Shown here in pieces: positions 1-11,030 of a stretch of 64,000 nt of DNA (its first letter is position 1; each line of letters opens with the position of its first letter). The position numbers were made by a program, and so were the translations under genes. The stretch comes from Richelia sp. SL_2_1 (lineage in GTDB: Bacteria; Cyanobacteriota; Cyanobacteriia; Cyanobacteriales; Nostocaceae). The DNA lies in NCBI GenBank assembly GCA_012033205.1, contig JAAUSO010000008.1, positions 22,578-86,577 on the forward strand, read 5' to 3'. The notes below the pieces were generated by a model that worked only from the letters and a program-made list of their open reading frames with translations, had not been told where the DNA came from and did not search any database.

Positions 1-90
1 GATTTATGCTCAAAGAAGAGTTTAAATCATGATACTAGCTAATTTTCAGAAATTTCAGTTAGTTGCTGTTGCGTTAGCCGCAATCTTAAT

Positions 91-128
91 ATTTAGATTT
101 AGATTTAGATTTAGATTTAGAGTTAGAT
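91..128. repeat. Tandem hexamer (ATTTAG) repeat, 5 perfect copies plus degenerate copy
   Basis: atttagatttagatttagatttagatttag read directly; accounts for the RFRFRFRF run in ORF 29..337. Confidence 0.9.
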
Positions 129-445
129 TTATATACTTTGCAAATCTTAACTACTTATTTAAGTATTACGCTCTAAAATTTATCCATGGACTCGCTATAT
201 TCCAACCCCAAGTGCTGGGAAATGCTATGGTGTTGCCTAATAATATCCAGATTTTTCTTGCTCAATGCCGGTTATTTCAACCATATCAAACTCAGAAACG
301 TGTATTGAGACTATGTTGTAAAAAATTACAGTTTTAGATGTAAAGAATGAAGCGTATTTGTTCCTGACATCAAATCATGCAAACACATACAATAATCAGC
401 TTGATTCTATCATCAAGATATCTAAAAAATAAAAATATAAAAAAA

Positions 446-527
446 TGCGGATGAAAGGACTTGAACCTTCACGCCCGGAGGCACTAGAACCTAAATCTAG
501 CGCGTCTGCCAATTCCGCCACATCCGC
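446..527 (-). tRNA. trnL-UAG: tRNA-Leu (anticodon UAG)
   Basis: Reverse complement GCGGATGTGGCGGAATTGGCAGACGCGCTAGATTTAGGTTCTAGTGCC...GGTTCAAGTCCTTTCATCCGCA; 7-bp acceptor stem GCGGATG/CATCCGC, anticodon loop TTTAGGT, T-loop GGTTCAAGTCC, long variable arm of class II tRNA. Confidence 0.95.
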
Positions 528-570
528 ATTCAGTTAATAAGCATATCATAAAAAATATTTTTGAGAAGAG

Positions 571-1767
571 TTATTTTTTTATTTGAGGATTTACGCGAGG
601 TAAACGATGCTTGAAAGAGCAAAGAATTTCCCAAGAAATAGTATTTAATTGATTTGCCCAATCTTCGGCAGTAATCTGTTGTTCACCTTCAAACCCCAGA
701 ATAGTCACGATTTCTCCCTCTTGTACATCAGAAATAGCGCTGATATCGATCATTATTTGATCCATAGTAATCGCACCAACTTGAGGTACTTTTAATCCCC
801 GCAGCAAAACTTGCATTTTATTAGAAAGATTGCGGGGTATTCCATCTGCATAACCAATTCCTACAACGGCTAAACGCATTTGCTTGTTGGCAATAAATGT
901 GTGTCCGTAACTAACACCAACACCTTTTTCAATTGTTTTGACGTGAGTCACTCGCGCTTTTACCTGTAAAACCGGCTTTAAGTTAACTGTCGAACCTAAA
1001 TGAACTGATGGATAAAGTCCATAAACAGCTAAACCTACCCGAACCATATCGTAATGTAAAGATTTATCACTTAAAGTACCGGCAGAATTTGCTAAATGCA
1101 GACAGGGTATTTCTATGCCAATATCTTTGATAGTGGCGATCGCACTTTCAAAGCGCTGATGTTGCAGTTTCATCATGGTATTATCAGGATCATCGGCAGT
1201 TGCCAGATGAGAATAAATACTGGCAATCTGAAGATGAGGCAGCCGTGCAACTAATTGAACAAACTCGGCACAATGCTGCCAATCATTACCTAAGCGCGAC
1301 ATTCCGGTATCTAATTTAATATGTACCCGTAATGAGCAATCAAAATTTATCGCTTCTAAAATATCAGAAAATATTAAAGCTTGTTTAGCACTACAAAGTG
1401 TCGGTTCAAGATGCCAACAAGCAATTGCCTGGACTTGTTCTTTCGTATAGGTAGCACCTAAAATCAAAATCGGGGCTTTAATCCCAGCTTCTCTGAGCTC
1501 AATTCCTTCTGGAACTGTCGCAACACCCAAGCAACTCGCTCCTGATTTTAACGCTGTTTGAGCCACACTTACAGCCCCATGTCCGTAAGCATCTGCTTTC
1601 ACCACAGCCATGAATTGAGTGCGCGGTGATAGCAATTTACGTAGCTCAACTATGTTATTCGATAATGCCCCTAAATCAATTTCCACCCAAGCACGTTGCG
1701 ACAACCAAGCATAACTATCACAAGGAACAATCGAACTGACACTTTTATTTTGTTCATTACTTAACAT
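571..1767 (-). CDS. alr: Alanine racemase
   Basis: 398 aa; AVVKADAYGHGA PLP-lysine motif, KLDTGMSRLG, YGHTF, GYADGIPR. Confidence 0.95.
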   Translation of the reverse strand: MLSNEQNKSVSSIVPCDSYAWLSQRAWVEIDLGALSNNIVELRKLLSPRTQFMAVVKADAYGHGAVSVAQTALKSGASCLGVATVPEGIELREAGIKAPILILGATYTKEQVQAIACWHLEPTLCSAKQALIFSDILEAINFDCSLRVHIKLDTGMSRLGNDWQHCAEFVQLVARLPHLQIASIYSHLATADDPDNTMMKLQHQRFESAIATIKDIGIEIPCLHLANSAGTLSDKSLHYDMVRVGLAVYGLYPSVHLGSTVNLKPVLQVKARVTHVKTIEKGVGVSYGHTFIANKQMRLAVVGIGYADGIPRNLSNKMQVLLRGLKVPQVGAITMDQIMIDISAISDVQEGEIVTILGFEGEQQITAEDWANQLNTISWEILCSFKHRLPRVNPQIKK

Positions 1768-2010
1768 TTATGATCTCCCATTCACAACTATGTTTCTATT
1801 CTTGTTTCTAGAAGCTGCTCGGGTCGATCTGGAAGTTTACCGTTATTCGCGATTAAAATACAAGAGTTGTAATTGCTATTCAATCCAAAATTAATCCAAA
1901 ATTTCAAATCTAAAATCTAAAATTAAGTCACCAGTATAAGTTAAACTCGTTCGCAAATTAGAGCCAATTCGTGTTAATATATGTAAAACTAATACCTTGA
2001 GCGACTATCA

Positions 2011-2508
2011 ATGGGAAAGGTTTTAGTCTTAAACGCTTCTTACGAACCGCTCAATATTACGAGCTGGCGTCGTGCTGCAATTTTGCTAATTAAAGGAAAA
2101 GCAGAACGAGTAGAACATAACGGTAAATTTATTTACTCAGGTTTTCCACTCCCTACTGTTATCCGGTTACGCTATTACGTGCGGGTGCCTTACAAGGAAA
2201 TTCCTTTAACCCGTCGGAATATATTGCATCGCGATGGTCACACTTGTCAATATTGCGGCTACAAGGGCGATGACTTAACACTAGATCATGTCATACCGCG
2301 ATCGCGTCGTGGGGGCGATAGCTGGGAAAATATCGTTACAGCTTGCGTTCGCTGTAATGTCAAGAAAGGAAATCGGACACCGCAAGAAGCTCATATGCCA
2401 TTGCATCATACCCCACGCCGACCTTATAGTAGCCTCTACTTTGAGGTCAGTAAACATCTGAAAAGTGGTTTGCATCAAGAATGGCAAAAATATGTTATAG
2501 GACTTTGA
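2011..2508 (+). CDS. HNH endonuclease family protein
   Basis: HTCQYCGYKGDDLTLDHVIPRSRRGGDSWENIVTACVRCNVKKGNRTP: HNH/zinc-type motif. Confidence 0.93.
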   Translation: MGKVLVLNASYEPLNITSWRRAAILLIKGKAERVEHNGKFIYSGFPLPTVIRLRYYVRVPYKEIPLTRRNILHRDGHTCQYCGYKGDDLTLDHVIPRSRRGGDSWENIVTACVRCNVKKGNRTPQEAHMPLHHTPRRPYSSLYFEVSKHLKSGLHQEWQKYVIGL

Positions 2509-3137
2509 CGTAAATCTATATGTCAGGAGTACGGCATAAATTGCTTTGATACAAGCAGTTAAGATGTGATGCAAGGCAGACAAAACAACTGAGGTTGCGA
2601 GGGACAATTAGAATATTGCCGTTTAAATTTAGTCGTCAAAGAGTTGGCAAAATAAAAATAGGCTTTTGAATTATGCAGCTACACGATGACTGGATCGGAG
2701 TGGTGCTATATTATTATTGCCAAGCCAATTTAAATTGGTGAGCGACAAGAACTTTAATATTTTACATCATGTTTACAAAAGGGCAAGCAGGGTGCATCTA
2801 AATTAATTATCAGAAAAAGTCAAATGATATAAAAATTTAATATGAGACCGTTATAAAAACAAGCATTTTATAATAAAAACTGCTCAAAACCCTTGTTTAA
2901 AAACGTTTTGTGCCTAATTTAGTGCTTTAGAGCGTGTTTATAAATAAAATATTAAGCCCATGAATGGATCATAAACCAGGGAATAAAATCCCTGGCTAAA
3001 AGCTCCCCTAATCTTTTAGAGGACTAAAACTAAGAGATGTAAGGTTTAAGAATTATTTTATAAACATTTTTTTTAAAAGTCGCCGGTAAGATTGCTCAGA
3101 CAAGAGGCAGCGAGCAGAAAGTAAGAAGTAAGCATAT

Positions 3138-3171
3138 TACCCATTACCAATTACCCATTACCAATTACCCA
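3138..3171. repeat. Short tandem repeat (ATTACCCATTACCA-type)
   Basis: cccattaccaattacccattaccaattaccca read directly. Confidence 0.8.
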
Positions 3172-3342
3172 TGGTGACTTAGCTATGATTGAAATATGTT
3201 AAGTTGACTATTTATAAATATATGAGATATTAGCACTTTGGTACATAGGAGTGCGAAAATTGTAGTATGTGGCAGGTGAAAATATTAGCTGTTTTTTAAA
3301 ATTTTTGGAATCCAACCTTTCGAGCTACGATAAACCTTCTCA

Positions 3343-4632
3343 ATGCAACTAAATTATTACAATAAGCAGGTTAAAGAATTGCAATTGACACCAGACTTAA
3401 AAATTGTTGAAAATAATCAAAAATCCTTAGAAGAATCGCTTCCATCAAAAAAAAGGTCTATTGCGACAGTGGAACTCGATAGCGGTAATTATGGAGCAGG
3501 CTTGCGTGCTAATTCTGTAGCTGTCCAAAAATCAGAACAATTATTGCAAACGCTTAATGCACATAAACACGAGCGTCAAATAATTATATTACAGGATTTT
3601 CCCGACCCCGATGCTCTTTCTTCAGCTTGGACTTATCAATTGATTGCCGAGCAATACGATATTAAATGCGATATCGTCTATGGTGGGACTCTTTCTCATC
3701 AAGAAAATATTGCTCTAGTCAAGTTGACCAACTTACCAGCAACACGCACTCCCTTACAAAGTTTTAAGAAACGCGATTTATCATCTTATCAAGGCTACGT
3801 TTTAATTGATAATCAAGGCACCACTTCTGCTTTAATGGATGTAGTTAAAGAAGCGGGAATCCCAGCGGTTGTAGTTGTAGACCATCACAATTTACAAGGT
3901 GATTTTAAATCAGAATTTGTTGACATTCGTCCCGGAGTCAGGGCAACAGCAACAATTTTTACTCAATATCTACAGAATGGGTTATTACAGCTAGACAGCA
4001 GCATCAGCGAACACATTAATTGTGCAACAGCGTTGATGCATGGCTTGCACTCAGATACAAATCGACTGATGCAGGCTAAAGAAGAAGATTTCATCGCCGC
4101 AGCTTATCTAAGTCGATTTTATGACGGTCAGTTACTTAACACCATATTACGGGCAACTCGTTCCAAGCGAGTTATGGATGTGATTGAGCGTTCATTAAAA
4201 AATCGGATTGTGCAAAATAACTTTTCAATTGCTGGTGTTGGTTTCTTGCGCTATGAAGATAGAGATGCAATTCCCCAAGCGGCTGATTTTTTAGTCACAG
4301 AAGACAATGTACACACCGCTGTTGTCTATGGTATAGTTCACGATGAAGATGAAGAATTAGAAGTAGTGATTGGTTCTTTGAGAACAAATAAACTAACTTT
4401 AGACCCCGATGAATTTATCAAGGAAGCCTTCGGACAAGACAGTACGGGTCGTTTTTTTGGTGGTGGACGTACCAGTGCAGGAGGCTTTGAAATTCCCATG
4501 GGTTTCTTGTCTGGAAGCAACGAAGACTCCGGTTACGCCAAAATGAAATGGGAAGTATACGATACCCAAATTAAACAAAAATTATTGAAATTGGTCAATC
4601 CTAAAGATAATCCGATTTCTTCTGATGAATAA
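3343..4632 (+). CDS. DHH-family phosphoesterase (NrnA/oligoribonuclease-like)
   Basis: FPDPDALSSAW, VDHHNLQGD, C-terminal GRFFGGGRTSAGGFEIP (DHHA1-like). Confidence 0.88.
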   Translation: MQLNYYNKQVKELQLTPDLKIVENNQKSLEESLPSKKRSIATVELDSGNYGAGLRANSVAVQKSEQLLQTLNAHKHERQIIILQDFPDPDALSSAWTYQLIAEQYDIKCDIVYGGTLSHQENIALVKLTNLPATRTPLQSFKKRDLSSYQGYVLIDNQGTTSALMDVVKEAGIPAVVVVDHHNLQGDFKSEFVDIRPGVRATATIFTQYLQNGLLQLDSSISEHINCATALMHGLHSDTNRLMQAKEEDFIAAAYLSRFYDGQLLNTILRATRSKRVMDVIERSLKNRIVQNNFSIAGVGFLRYEDRDAIPQAADFLVTEDNVHTAVVYGIVHDEDEELEVVIGSLRTNKLTLDPDEFIKEAFGQDSTGRFFGGGRTSAGGFEIPMGFLSGSNEDSGYAKMKWEVYDTQIKQKLLKLVNPKDNPISSDE

Positions 4633-4708
4633 TAAACAGTTGATAGTTGACAGTGGACAGTGGACAGTCAATCCAAAATCTAAAATCTAAAATCCAAAAT
4701 TAAATGCC

Positions 4709-5203
4709 GTGGAACTATATTTAATTCGTCATGGTATCGCACAAGTTGCTACAAGCGAGATCAAAGATGAAGAACGAAGCCTCACCGAAGATGGACGAAA
4801 AAAAACGCAAAAAGTTGCTCAACGTTTAAAAAACTTGGGCTTAAGTTTTGATTTAATTGCTACAAGTCCCTTAGTAAGAGCGCAACAAACGGCGGAAATA
4901 TTAATTTCCACAGGTTTAAGTTCGCAACTAGAAGAATGTTCCTACCTTGCTCCTGAAGGTAGTATCCAAGATTGGATTGTACAATGGTTAATGTCCAAAA
5001 ATTATCCATCTTCCACACGCTTGGGGCTGGTGGGACACGAACCTTGTTTAAGCAATTGGGCAGAAATTTTAGTTTGGGGTGAAGCTAAAGATAGCTTAGT
5101 CCTGAAAAAAGCAGGTACTATCGGAATAGAAACACCAGAAAACGGTTCTCTTGTGGGTCGTTGTCAGATGTTTTGGCTGACACCACCTAGATATTTGCTG
5201 TGA
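4709..5203 (+). CDS. sixA: SixA-type phosphohistidine phosphatase
   Basis: GTG start; LYLIRHGIA RHG motif, TSPLVRAQQTAEIL, LVGHEPCLS. Confidence 0.88.
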   Translation: MELYLIRHGIAQVATSEIKDEERSLTEDGRKKTQKVAQRLKNLGLSFDLIATSPLVRAQQTAEILISTGLSSQLEECSYLAPEGSIQDWIVQWLMSKNYPSSTRLGLVGHEPCLSNWAEILVWGEAKDSLVLKKAGTIGIETPENGSLVGRCQMFWLTPPRYLL

Positions 5204-5317
5204 TAGCTATCCAATCCTTCTTCCAGGAAGTTTTGTATTAACGGATACTGTTATGATGGTGAAACTTTCTGGTAAGTTAGCTCTATAAAATCTTTCAAAC
5301 GTTCATATGGTATTGCC

Positions 5318-6457
5318 ATGATGGTGTCCGAATTTAAGCCCGGATTGGATGGTGTTCCCGCAGCCCAGTCTAGTATCAGTCATGTTGACGGGCAAAAGGG
5401 AATATTGGAATATCGTGGCATCAGAATTGAAGAACTAGCAAAAAAGAGTACTTTTCTCGAAACTGCTTATCTACTAATTTGGGGTGAATTACCGAATAAA
5501 GAAGAGCTAGCATTATTTGAACGTGAAGTTCAACAAAATAGACGGATAAAATACCGCATTCGCGACATGATGAAGTGTTTTCCCGAAAGCGGTCATCCCA
5601 TGGATGTTTTGCAAGCTTCAGCAGCAGCATTGGGTTTATTTTATTCCCGCCGCGATTTAAATAATCCAGCTTACATTAGAGATGCTGTGGTACGTCTGTT
5701 AGCTAGTATTCCGACTATGGTAGCAGCATTTGAACTAATGCGACGAGGTGATGACCCCGTGCGTCCTCATGATGAGCTAGACTATGCTGCCAACTTTTTG
5801 TATATGCTCCATGAGGAAAAACCAGACCCCTTAGCAGCGCGGATATTTGATGTTTGCTTGATACTTCATGCCGAACACACCATGAATGCTTCCACTTTCA
5901 GCGCTAGGGTGACAGCTTCCACTCTTACAGACCCCTATGCAGTAGTTGCAAGTGCAGTAGGAACCTTGGGTGGACCTTTACACGGTGGTGCGAACGAAGA
6001 AGTGATTGGGATGCTAGAAGAAATTGGTTCTATAGAAAACGTCCGCCCTTACGTTTTAGATTGTATTGAGCGCAAAACTAAAATAATGGGTTTTGGTCAT
6101 CGTGTTTATAAGGTAAAAGACCCACGCGCTCAGATTTTACAAAACTTAGCAGAAGAACTATTTGCCAAATTTGGGTATGACAAATACTATGACATTGCCC
6201 AAGAAATGGAACGAGTAGTAGAGGAAAAATTAGGTCATAAAGGTATTTATCCTAATGTTGACTTTTACTCTGGTTTAGTGTATAGGAAATTAGGCATTTC
6301 TACAGACTTTTTTACACCAGTATTTGCCATGGCTCGTGTTGCTGGTTGGTTAGCGCATTGGAAAGAACAGATTGCAGAAAACCGAATTTTCCGTCCTGGT
6401 CAGGTTTATAAAGGTCATCATCAAGTTGAATATGTCCATATAACTGAACGGGATTAA
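5318..6457 (+). CDS. gltA: Citrate synthase
   Basis: 379 aa; GILEYRGIRIEELA, HAEHTMNAST, GGPLHGGANEEV, GFGHRVYKVKDPRA, FTPVFAMARVAGW. Confidence 0.97.
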   Translation: MMVSEFKPGLDGVPAAQSSISHVDGQKGILEYRGIRIEELAKKSTFLETAYLLIWGELPNKEELALFEREVQQNRRIKYRIRDMMKCFPESGHPMDVLQASAAALGLFYSRRDLNNPAYIRDAVVRLLASIPTMVAAFELMRRGDDPVRPHDELDYAANFLYMLHEEKPDPLAARIFDVCLILHAEHTMNASTFSARVTASTLTDPYAVVASAVGTLGGPLHGGANEEVIGMLEEIGSIENVRPYVLDCIERKTKIMGFGHRVYKVKDPRAQILQNLAEELFAKFGYDKYYDIAQEMERVVEEKLGHKGIYPNVDFYSGLVYRKLGISTDFFTPVFAMARVAGWLAHWKEQIAENRIFRPGQVYKGHHQVEYVHITERD

Positions 6458-6566
6458 TAGGGAATAGGGAATAGGGAATTGGGAATAGGGAATTGGGAAT
6501 TGGGAATTGGCAATAGGGAATTGGCAATAGGGAATTGGCAATAGGGAATTGGGAATTGGGAATAGG
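6457..6566. repeat. STRR array of GGGAATA/GGGAATT/GGCAATA heptamers
   Basis: gggaatagggaatagggaattgggaataggg... immediately 3' of gltA. Confidence 0.9.
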
Positions 6567-7043
6567 AAAATCCCATAATTAAGATGAGGAGATTTGTTTC
6601 CATGAATTAATTTAGAGGCTTGTACCCAATTTGAAGGGCTAATTCTTCCCCTGTTCCCGTTCCCCGCTCACGGGGCTGTAGCAGTGCTACGTCTGTGATT
6701 GAGTTAAAGAAAGCCGAGGAGCTATGTTTTTGTATCAACAGCATCAAGAACGGTGGTGAGCTTTCTCATATCATGTTCCACCTTCACTCAGTTATCTATA
6801 AGATAACTATAAACTCTCGTTCGGGTAGAGAATACCAAGCCACAGAGCGATATACTAGGCATGGTTATTTTCACAAATCTTAAATTTTACCTTTTTGAGG
6901 TAAAAATATTGTTTGGTTACTTTACAGTTATTAATAATTAGAGATAGTTGTAAATAACCATCATGTGCATGAAATATAAGTAATCCCGCGTTTTATTGAG
7001 CGTGGGTAGTGTCAAGCTTGAGTTAACTTCAATCATTATAAAA

Positions 7044-8162
7044 ATGAATTCAGGAATTGATCTCCAAGGAAATTTTATTCAAAGCTTGATGGATTTAGGA
7101 CTGCCTGCGGGTACAGCTAAAGCCATTTGGATGCCGTTACCGATGATTTTGATGCTGATTGGTGCCACAGTAGGGGTGCTGGTTTGTGTTTGGCAAGAGC
7201 GAAAAATTTCAGCCGCAGCCCAGCAGCGAATTGGTCCGGAATTTATCGGACCTTTGGGATTACTTGCACCAGTTGCGGATGGTTTGAAGCTAGTTTTTAA
7301 AGAAGATGTCGTACCGGCAAAAGCCGACCGCTGGCTGTTTACCCTTGGTCCGATCATCGTTGTGCTGCCAGTATTTCTGTCCTATTTAATTGTGCCATTT
7401 GGACAGAATTTGTTAATAACTGATGTCGGTATGGGAGTTTTCCTGTGGATTGCTCTTTCTTCCGTTCAACCGATTGGTTTATTGATGGCTGGTTATGCCT
7501 CAAATAACAAATACTCTCTCTTAGGGGGGTTGCGAGCCGCAGCACAATCTATTAGTTATGAGATTCCCTTGGCTCTGGCTGTATTAGCGATCGCCATGAT
7601 GTCCAACAGCCTTAGCACTATCGATATTGTCAATCAACAATCGGGTTACGGCATTTTGGGCTGGAACATTTGGCGACAACCAGCAGGTTTCGTGATCTTT
7701 TGGATAGCAGCGCTGGCAGAATGCGAACGTATGCCTTTTGATTTACCAGAAGCAGAAGAAGAACTCGTCGCAGGTTATCAAACCGAATATTCTGGTATGA
7801 AGTTCGCTTTGTTTTACTTAAGTTCCTACGTAAACTTAGTACTATCTGCTTTATTAGTATCGGTTTTGTATCTTGGTGGTTGGGATTTTCCAATTCCCAT
7901 CAATTTAATTGCTGGTTTGTTGGGAGTTAGTGAAACTAATCCCGTATTACAGATAGTAACTGCCTCTTTAGGCATCACAATGACCGTACTCAAAGCCTAC
8001 TTCTTGGTATTCCTAGCAATTTTGTTGCGCTGGACAGTGCCGAGAGTTCGGATTGACCAACTGTTAGATTTAGGGTGGAAATTTTTACTACCCATCGGCT
8101 TAGTTAACTTGTTGTTAACCGCAGCCTTAAAATTAGCTTTTCCCGTTGCTTTTGGTGGATAA
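7044..8162 (+). CDS. ndhA: NAD(P)H-quinone oxidoreductase subunit 1 (NDH-1)
   Basis: ORF 6996..8162 with probable start at 7044; [70 protein letters not shown]. Confidence 0.96.
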   Translation: MNSGIDLQGNFIQSLMDLGLPAGTAKAIWMPLPMILMLIGATVGVLVCVWQERKISAAAQQRIGPEFIGPLGLLAPVADGLKLVFKEDVVPAKADRWLFTLGPIIVVLPVFLSYLIVPFGQNLLITDVGMGVFLWIALSSVQPIGLLMAGYASNNKYSLLGGLRAAAQSISYEIPLALAVLAIAMMSNSLSTIDIVNQQSGYGILGWNIWRQPAGFVIFWIAALAECERMPFDLPEAEEELVAGYQTEYSGMKFALFYLSSYVNLVLSALLVSVLYLGGWDFPIPINLIAGLLGVSETNPVLQIVTASLGITMTVLKAYFLVFLAILLRWTVPRVRIDQLLDLGWKFLLPIGLVNLLLTAALKLAFPVAFGG

Positions 8163-8281
8163 CCTAGAAGTTAAGAGTTGTAAGTTATGAGTTATGAGTT
8201 AAAAATATATTTCTGAATTCTTAACTCCTAACCCCTAACTCCTAACTCCTAACTTTATTTACTTATAAAGAGAGAGACACT

Positions 8282-8865
8282 GTGATGTTGAAATTTCTCA
8301 AACAAGTTGTTGATTACGGCAAAGAAACCTGGGAAGCCACTCGTTATATCGGTCAAGGTTTAGCCGTTACCTTTGACCATATGCAGCGTCGTCCCGTGAC
8401 GGTACAGTATCCTTACGAGAAACTAATTCCTAGCGAACGCTTTCGCGGTAGAATTCATTTCGAGTTGATAAGTGTATTGCTTGTGAGGTTTGCGTCCGCG
8501 TATGTCCCATTAATCTGCCTGTTGTGGACTGGGAATTTAACAAAGCCAGTAAAAAGAAACAGCTCAATCACTACAGTATCGATTTCGGAGTTTGTATATT
8601 CTGCGGTAATTGTGTCGAGTATTGTCCGACGAACTGTCTATCGATGACGGAAGATTACGAGCTTGCAACCTACGACCGTCACGAATTGAATTATGATAGC
8701 GTTGCTCTTGGTCGTCTACCTTACAAAGTTACAAATGACCCAATGGTAACGCCGTTACGCGAATTAGTTTACCTTCCCGAAGGAGTAATGGAACCCCACG
8801 ATTTACCAGCGGATGCTCCCCGTGCTGGTGCTTTTCCACAAGACCTTATGGAAAAAGAAAAGTAA
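8282..8865 (+). CDS. ndhI: NAD(P)H-quinone oxidoreductase subunit I, 2x[4Fe-4S]; reading frame broken by apparent 1-nt deletion near 8466
   Basis: Frame of 8282..8466 reads [60 protein letters not shown]; continuing in the frame of 8524..8865 from 8467 gives [60 protein letters not shown]. Confidence 0.93.
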
Positions 8866-8869
8866 AAAA

Positions 8870-9115
8870 AGTTATGAGTTAGGAGTTATGAGTTAGGAGT
8901 GATGAGTTAGGAGTGATGAGTTAGGAGTTAGGAGTTATGAGTTAGGAGTTAGGAGTTATGAGTTATGAGTTAGTACCACCGGAGTTAGGAATTTAAAAAA
9001 AAACAACTAACAACCATCAACTAACAACTAACAACTAACAACTAACAACTATCAACTAACAACTAACAACTAACAACCATCAACTAACAACCAACAACTA
9101 ACAACTAACAACCAA
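8870..9115. repeat. STRR arrays: GAGTTAG/GAGTTAT/GAGTGAT heptamers then CAACTAA/CAACCAT heptamers
   Basis: Directly visible heptamer periodicity between ndhI and ndhG. Confidence 0.92.
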
Positions 9116-9140
9116 TAATCAACAATGAAGGACGAAAAAA

Positions 9141-9746
9141 GTGAATTTAGCTGATGGAGTACAGATAATTTCGTTTGCCATCCTGGCTGCGATGATGATT
9201 GGATCGGCTCTGGGAGTTGTGCTGTTTGATAACATTGTTTACTCTGCTTTTTTGCTAGGGGGAGTATTCGTTAGTATCGCGGGATTGTATCTGCTGTTGA
9301 ATGCGGATTTTGTCGCCGCAGCCCAATTACTAGTTTATGTTGGAGCGGTAAACGTACTAATTTTGTTTGCCATTATGTTGGTAAACAAACAAGAAAATTT
9401 TGTTCCTTTACCGAAAACTTGGGCAAGAAAAGCATTAACAGGATTAGTTAGTCTAGGATTGTTTGCGCTCTTAAGTACGATGGTTTTGGCAACCCCTTGG
9501 AGTTATTCAACTGGAACTCCTGTTAATAACTCGATTGTTTTAATTGGTGAACATTTCTTCACCGACTTTTTGTTACCTTTTGAACTCGCTTCCGTTTTAC
9601 TATTGATGGCAATGGTAGGAGCAATAATCCTAGCTCGTCGCGAGTATTTACCTCCCGAAGAAACTTCAGACCAATTACCGCAAACTGTTCTACAATTGCC
9701 CGAACGCCCTAGAGAATTAGTATCGGCTCGAAGTGAAGATAAATAG
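9141..9746 (+). CDS. ndhG: NAD(P)H-quinone oxidoreductase subunit J/6
   Basis: GTG start; NIVYSAFLLGGVFVSIAGLYLLLNADFVAAAQLLVYVGAVNVLILFAIMLVN. Confidence 0.95.
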   Translation: MNLADGVQIISFAILAAMMIGSALGVVLFDNIVYSAFLLGGVFVSIAGLYLLLNADFVAAAQLLVYVGAVNVLILFAIMLVNKQENFVPLPKTWARKALTGLVSLGLFALLSTMVLATPWSYSTGTPVNNSIVLIGEHFFTDFLLPFELASVLLLMAMVGAIILARREYLPPEETSDQLPQTVLQLPERPRELVSARSEDK

Positions 9747-9792
9747 CAATTATCAATGAATAATTGAGTTGAAATAGGAACAGCAAATAATC

Positions 9793-10098
9793 ATGCAACT
9801 TCAGTACTTTTTATTACTATCTGCCGCTCTATTTTGTATCGGTATTTATGGAATTGTCACCAGTCGTAATGCGGTACGAGTGTTAATGTCGATTGAATTG
9901 TTACTCAATTCAGTTAATTTGAACTTAATGGCTTTTTCCAATTATTTGGATTCAACATTAATTAAAGGTCAGGTTTTCGCCGTATTTGTAATTACTGTAG
10001 CTGCGGCTGAAGCAGCTGTAGGGTTAGCGATCGTACTGGCAATCTATCGAAATCGCGATACTGTTGATATGGAGCAATTTAATCTCCTAAAGTGGTAA
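9793..10098 (+). CDS. ndhE: NAD(P)H-quinone oxidoreductase subunit 4L
   Basis: 101 aa; [53 protein letters not shown]. Confidence 0.96.
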   Translation: MQLQYFLLLSAALFCIGIYGIVTSRNAVRVLMSIELLLNSVNLNLMAFSNYLDSTLIKGQVFAVFVITVAAAEAAVGLAIVLAIYRNRDTVDMEQFNLLKW

Positions 10099-10102
10099 TT
10101 TC

Positions 10103-11026
10103 GTGGAGCTTAACCAAGTAATTATTGCCTATAAGGCGCGAGACCCCCAAAGCAAACGTTGGGCCGAAATCTGTGCCAGCCAGTTAGAACATCTGAAATG
10201 CCATGTACTAATGGGTCCTAGCGGTCCAAAAGATAATCCATACCCGGTTTTTTTGGCTTCTGCTACTCAACAAATTGACCTTGCTATAGTACTTGGTGGT
10301 GATGGTACAGTTCTAACTGCTGCCAGACATTTAGCCCCTGCTGGCATTCCGATTTTGGCTGTAAATGTAGGGGGTCATTTAGGATTCTTAACTGAGTCCG
10401 TAGAAGAATTTCAGGATACCGAATTAGTTTGGAATCGACTGCTAGAAGATCGCTATGCTATACAGCGACGAATGATGTTGCAAGCAGCGGTGTATGAGGG
10501 ACATGGTTCTAATTTGGAACCGATAACCGAAACCTACCTGGCTTTGAACGAAATGTGTATCAAACCCGCTTCCGCACACCGGATGATTACCTCAATTTTG
10601 GAAATGGAAATTGATAATGAGGTGGTTGATCAATATCAAGGAGACGGGTTAATTATTTCTACACCTACTGGTTCTACAGGTTATACGGTTTCTGCTAACG
10701 GTCCGATCATGCATGATGGTATGGAAGCGATTACCATTACTCCTATTTGTCCGATGAGTCTTTCTAGTCGTCCCATTGTTTTACCTCCGGGTTCGGTGAT
10801 TAGCATTTGGCCTTTGGGGGATTTTGATTTAAGTACTAAATTGTGGACTGATGGTGTATTAGCAACTTCTATCTGGCCTGCACACCGCGTAGATGTACGG
10901 ATGGCAGAATGTCGATCTAAGTTCATTATTTTACGAGAAAACTATTCGTACTATCAGGTTTTACGAGAGAAACTACTTTGGGCGGGAACTAGAGTTAGGT
11001 ATAATACTAAACATAGTACGAATTAA
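10103..11026 (+). CDS. nadK: NAD kinase
   Basis: GTG start; LGGDGTVLTAARHLAPAGIPILAVNVGGHLGFLTE, STPTGSTGYTVSANGPIMH. Confidence 0.95.
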   Translation: MELNQVIIAYKARDPQSKRWAEICASQLEHLKCHVLMGPSGPKDNPYPVFLASATQQIDLAIVLGGDGTVLTAARHLAPAGIPILAVNVGGHLGFLTESVEEFQDTELVWNRLLEDRYAIQRRMMLQAAVYEGHGSNLEPITETYLALNEMCIKPASAHRMITSILEMEIDNEVVDQYQGDGLIISTPTGSTGYTVSANGPIMHDGMEAITITPICPMSLSSRPIVLPPGSVISIWPLGDFDLSTKLWTDGVLATSIWPAHRVDVRMAECRSKFIILRENYSYYQVLREKLLWAGTRVRYNTKHSTN

Positions 11027-11030
11027 GAAT

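Noticed and set aside
29-337. 102-aa ORF at window start
   Set aside because: N-terminal RFRFRFRFR is translation of an ATTTAG tandem repeat; no coding signal otherwise
2281-2607. 108-aa minus ORF
   Set aside because: Antisense to the HNH endonuclease gene; the supported CDS is on the plus strand
6312-6541. Two overlapping minus-strand ORFs rich in PIPYSQFPI
   Set aside because: Translations of the GGGAATA heptamer repeat and antisense of gltA 3' end
6457-6566. Repeat arrays considered as CRISPR
   Set aside because: 7-bp periodicity with no unique spacers; typical STRRs. No CRISPR array or cas gene seen in the window
7079-7893. Several antisense ORFs over ndhA
   Set aside because: Opposite strand of a strongly conserved ndhA coding sequence
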